Below are positions 59,416-64,000 of a stretch of 64,000 nt of DNA, one piece after another. Both the position numbers and the translations under genes were made by a program. Each line of letters begins with the position of its first letter. The stretch's first letter is position 1. The stretch is taken from assembly GCA_964036045.1 (NCBI GenBank), contig OZ038397.1, positions 22,474,032 to 22,538,031 on the forward strand. The letters run 5' to 3'. Below the pieces are notes generated by a model. The model made no database searches and had not been told where the DNA came from. It worked only from the letters and a program-made list of their open reading frames with translations. This stretch comes from Eutreptiella sp. 'Long Island Sound 2002' (lineage: Eukaryota > Euglenozoa > Euglenophyceae > Eutreptiales > Eutreptiaceae).

Positions 59416-62400
59416 TCCAGCGGAATAGTTGAATTGAAAACTCCAGCGGAATAGTTGAATTGAAAACTCCAGCGGAATAGTTGAATTGAAAACTCCAGCG
59501 GAATAGTTGAATTGAAAACTCCAGCGGAATAGTTGAATTGAAAACTCCAGCGGAATAGTTGAATTGAAAACTCCAGCGGAATAGTTGAATTGAAAACTCC
59601 AGCGGAATAGTTGAATTGAAAACTCCAGCGGAATAGTTGAATTGAAAACTCCAGCGGAATAGTTGAATTGAAAACTCCAGCGGAATAGTTGAATTGAAAA
59701 CTCCAGCGGAGTAGTTGAATTGAAAACTCCAGCGGAATAGTTGAATTGAAAACTCCAGCGGAATAGTTGAATTGAAAACTCCAGCGGAATAGTTGAATTG
59801 AAAACTCCAGCGGAATAGTTGAATTGAAAACTCCAGCGGAATAGTTGAATTGAAAACTCCAGCGGAATAGTTGAATTGAAAACTCCAGCGGAATAGTTGA
59901 ATTGAAAACTCCAGCGGAATAGTTGAATTGAAAACTCCAGCGGAATAGTTGAATTGAAAACTCCAGCGGAATAGTTGAATTGAAAACTCCAGCGGAATAG
60001 TTGAATTGAAAACTCCAGCGGAATAGTTGAATTGAAAACTCCAGCGGAATAGTTGAATTGAAAACTCCAGCGGAATAGTTGAATTGAAAACTCCAGCGGA
60101 ATAGTTGAATTGAAACTCCAGCGGAATAGTTGAATTGAAAACTCCAGCGGAATAGTTGAATTGAAACTCCAGCGGAATAGTTGAATTGAAACTCCAGCGG
60201 AATAGTTGAATTCAAAACTCCAGCGGAATAGTTGAATTGAAAACTCCAGCGGAATAGTTGAATTGAAAACTCCAGCGGAATAGTTGAATTGAAAACTCCA
60301 GCGGAATAGTTGAATTGAAAACTCCAGCGGAATAGTTGAATTGAAAACTCCAGCGGAATAGTTGAATTGAAAACTCCAGCGGAATAGTTGAATTGAAAAC
60401 TCCAGCGGAATAGTTGAATTGAAAACTCCAGCGGAATAGTTGAATTGAAAACTCCAGCGGAATAGTTGAATTGAAAACTCCAGCGGAATAGTTGAATTGA
60501 AAACTCCAGCGGAATAGTTGAATTGAAAACTCCAGCGGAATAGTTGAATTGAAAACTCCAGCGGAATAGTTGAATTGAAAACTCCAGCGGAATAGTTGAA
60601 TTGAAAACTCCAGCGGAATAGTTGAATTGAAAACTCCAGCGGAATAGTTGAATTGAAAACTCCAGCGGAATAGTTGAATTGAAAACTCCAGCGGAATAGT
60701 TGAATTGAAAACTCCAGCGGAATAGTTGAATTGAAAACTCCAGCGGAATAGTTGAATTGAAAACTCCAGCGGAATAGTTGAATTGAAAACTCCAGCGGAA
60801 TAGTTGAATTGAAAACTCCAGCGGAATAGTTGAATTGAAAACTCCAGCGGAATAGTTGAATTGAAAACTCCAGCGGAATAGTTGAATTGAAAACTCCAGC
60901 GGAATAGTTGAATTGAAAACTCCAGCGGAATAGTTGAATTGAAAACTCCAGCGGAATAGTTGAATTGAAAACTCCAGCGGAATAGTTGAATTGAAAACTC
61001 CAGCGGAATAGTTGAATTGAAAACTCCAGCGGAATAGTTGAATTGAAAACTCCAGCGGAATAGTTGAATTGAAAACTCCAGCGGAATAGTTGAATTGAAA
61101 ACTCCAGCGGAATAGTTGAATTGAAAACTCCAGCGGAATAGTTGAATTGAAAACTCCAGCGGAATAGTTGAATTGAAAACTCCAGCGGAATAGTTGAATT
61201 GAAAACTCCAGCGGAATAGTTGAATTGAAACTCCAGCGGAATAGTTGAATTGAAACTCCAGCGGAATAGTTGAATTGAAAACTCCAGCGGAATAGTTGAA
61301 TTGAAACTCCAGCGGAATAGTTGAATTGAAACTCCAGCGGAATAGTTGAATTGAAACTCCAGCGGAATAGTTGAATTGAAACTCCAGCGGAATAGTTGAA
61401 TTGAAAACTCCAGCGGAATAGTTGAATTGAAAACTCCAGCGGAATAGTTGAATTGAAAACTCCAGCGGAATAGTTGAATTGAAAACTCCAGCGGAATAGT
61501 TGAATTGAAAACTCCAGCGGAATAGTTGAATTGAAAACTCCAGCGGAATAGTTGAATTGAAAACTCCAGCGGAATAGTTGAATTGAAACTCCAGCGGAAT
61601 AGTTGAATTGAAACTCCAGCGGAATAGTTGAATTGAAACTCCAGCGGAATAGTTGAATTGAAACTCCAGCGGAATAGTTGAATTGAAACTCCAGCGGAAT
61701 AGTTGAATTGAAAACTCCAGCGGAATAGTTGAATTGAAAACTCCAGCGGAATAGTTGAATTGAAAACTCCAGCGGAATAGTTGAATTGAAAACTCCAGCG
61801 GAATAGTTGAATTGAAAACTCCAGCGGAATAGTTGAATTGAAAACTCCAGCGGAATAGTTGAATTGAAAACTCCAGCGGAATAGTTGAATTGAAAACTCC
61901 AGCGGAATAGTTGAATTGAAAACTCCAGCGGAATAGTTGAATTGAAAACTCCAGCGGAATAGTTGAATTGAAAACTCCAGCGGAATAGTTGAATTGAAAA
62001 CTCCAGCGGAATAGTTGAATTGAAAACTCCAGCGGAATAGTTGAATTGAAAACTCCAGCGGAATAGTTGAATTGAAAACTCCAGCGGAATAGTTGAATTG
62101 AAAACTCCAGCGGAATAGTTGAATTGAAAACTCCAGCGGAATAGTTGAATTGAAAACTCCAGCGGAATAGTTGAATTGAAAACTCCAGCGGAATAGTTGA
62201 ATTGAAAACTCCAGCGGAATAGTTGAATTGAAAACTCCAGCGGAATAGTTGAATTGAAAACTCCAGCGGAATAGTTGAATTGAAAACTCCAGCGGAATAG
62301 TTGAATTGAAAACTCCAGCGGAATAGTTGAATTGAAAACTCCAGCGGAATAGTTGAATTGAAAACTCCAGCGGAATAGTTGAATTGAAAACTCCAGCGGA

Positions 62401-64000
62401 ATAGTTGAATTGAAAACTCCAGCGGAATAGTTGAATTGAAAACTCCAGCGGAATAGTTGAATTGAAAACTCCAGCGGAATAGTTGAATTGAAAACTCCAG
62501 CGGAATAGTTGAATTGAAAACTCCAGCGGAATAGTTGAATTGAAAACTCCAGCGGAATAGTTGAATTGAAAACTCCAGCGGAATAGTTGAATTGAAAACT
62601 CCAGCGGAATAGTTGAATTGAAAACTCCAGCGGAATAGTTGAATTGAAAACTCCAGCGGAATAGTTGAATTGAAAACTCCAGCGGAATAGTTGAATTGAA
62701 AACTCCAGCGGAATAGTTGAATTGAAAACTCCAGCGGAATAGTTGAATTGAAAACTCCAGCGGAATAGTTGAATTGAAAACTCCAGCGGAATAGTTGAAT
62801 TGAAAACTCCAGCGGAATAGTTGAATTGAAAACTCCAGCGGAATAGTTGAATTGAAAACTCCAGCGGAATAGTTGAATTGAAAACTCCAGCGGAATAGTT
62901 GAATTGAAAACTCCAGCGGAATAGTTGAATTGAAAACTCCAGCGGAATAGTTGAATTGAAAACTCCAGCGGAATAGTTGAATTGAAAACTCCAGCGGAAT
63001 AGTTGAATTGAAAACTCCAGCGGAATAGTTGAATTGAAAACTCCAGCGGAATAGTTGAATTGAAAACTCCAGCGGAATAGTTGAATTGAAAACTCCAGCG
63101 GAATAGTTGAATTGAAAACTCCAGCGGAATAGTTGAATTGAAAACTCCAGCGGAATAGTTGAATTGAAAACTCCAGCGGAATAGTTGAATTGAAAACTCC
63201 AGCGGAATAGTTGAATTGAAAACTCCAGCGGAATAGTTGAATTGAAAACTCCAGCGGAATAGTTGAATTGAAAACTCCAGCGGAATAGTTGAATTGAAAA
63301 CTCCAGCGGAATAGTTGAATTGAAAACTCCAGCGGAATAGTTGAATTGAAAACTCCAGCGGAATAGTTGAATTGAAAACTCCAGCGGAATAGTTGAATTG
63401 AAAACTCCAGCGGAATAGTTGAATTGAAAACTCCAGCGGAATAGTTGAATTGAAAACTCCAGCGGAATAGTTGAATTGAAAACTCCAGCGGAATAGTTGA
63501 ATTGAAAACTCCAGCGGAATAGTTGAATTGAAAACTCCAGCGGAATAGTTGAATTGAAAACTCCAGCGGAATAGTTGAATTGAAAACTCCAGCGGAATAG
63601 TTGAATTGAAAACTCCAGCGGAATAGTTGAATTGAAAACTCCAGCGGAATAGTTGAATTGAAAACTCCAGCGGAATAGTTGAATTGAAAACTCCAGCGGA
63701 ATAGTTGAATTGAAAACTCCAGCGGAATAGTTGAATTGAAAACTCCAGCGGAATAGTTGAATTGAAAACTCCAGCGGAATAGTTGAATTGAAAACTCCAG
63801 CGGAATAGTTGAATTGAAAACTCCAGCGGAATAGTTGAATTGAAAACTCCAGCGGAATAGTTGAATTGAAAACTCCAGCGGAATAGTTGAATTGAAAACT
63901 CCAGCGGAATAGTTGAATTGAAAACTCCAGCGGAATAGTTGAATTGAAACTCCAGCGGAATAGTTGAATTGAAAACTCCAGCGGAATAGTTGAATTGAAA
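59416..64000. repeat. 26/25-bp satellite, second array (continues past the window)
   Basis: Same monomer and same orientation as 14372-24466, starting abruptly with TCCAGCGG after the broken IQ exon. It is mostly 26-mers, with short runs of 25-mers near 60110-60200, 61225-61400, 61585-61715 and at 63945. Single-base variants are rare (for example GAGTAG at 59711 and GAATTC at 60210). No transition zone with 97-bp units is present at this edge. Confidence 0.97.

Overview
Eukaryotic nuclear DNA. The genes have GT-AG introns, one exon encodes a calmodulin-binding IQ array of about 2,400 codons, retroelements are present, and close to half of the window is satellite. The conserved gene is an ASPM-type spindle-pole protein (paired calponin-homology (CH) domains, IQ array, ARM-like C-terminus). 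With a Penelope-like retroelement (PLE) and long poly-G/poly-C runs in the introns, this suggests a protist or alga, but the lineage cannot be fixed from the sequence alone.

Layout. 1-14171 is a 53-bp satellite. 14172-14371 is a 200-base assembly gap. 14372-24466 is a second satellite of 26/25-bp monomers. It grades into five head-to-tail 97-bp units (24467-24951), the last of which is the start of a two-ORF PLE (24855-28600). The PLE has 279-bp terminal repeats, a possible -1 frameshift signal and a hammerhead-ribozyme-like motif. The satellite monomer matches the first ~22 bp of the PLE terminal repeat, so satellite and element appear to be one system.

28600-49213 (minus strand) is the 5' part of an ASPM-like gene. 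I could place eight phase-compatible exons: CH domains at 49-46 kb, the start of the IQ region at 43 kb, a 7.2-kb IQ exon at 39-31.8 kb, then two small exons. The PLE cuts the gene off. A dead LINE lies in one intron. 49214-53673 is a spacer with a fold-back element and a hairpin cluster. 53674-59415 (minus strand) is the 3' part of an ASPM-like gene: IQ remnant, post-IQ exon, ARM-like exon and C-terminal exons. It is cut off at 59415 by the same 26-bp satellite, which runs to the window end.

The two gene parts overlap by a 1.70-kb near-identical segment (28600-30301 and 57713-59415). Along the minus strand the order is satellite, 3' half, spacer, 5' half, PLE, satellite. This fits a head-to-tail ASPM duplication in which each copy was interrupted by the PLE/satellite system. 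The most interesting candidate is that PLE-derived satellite system: the 97-bp units end exactly at the predicted ribozyme cleavage triplet, and every observed junction resumes at the element's own first bases.
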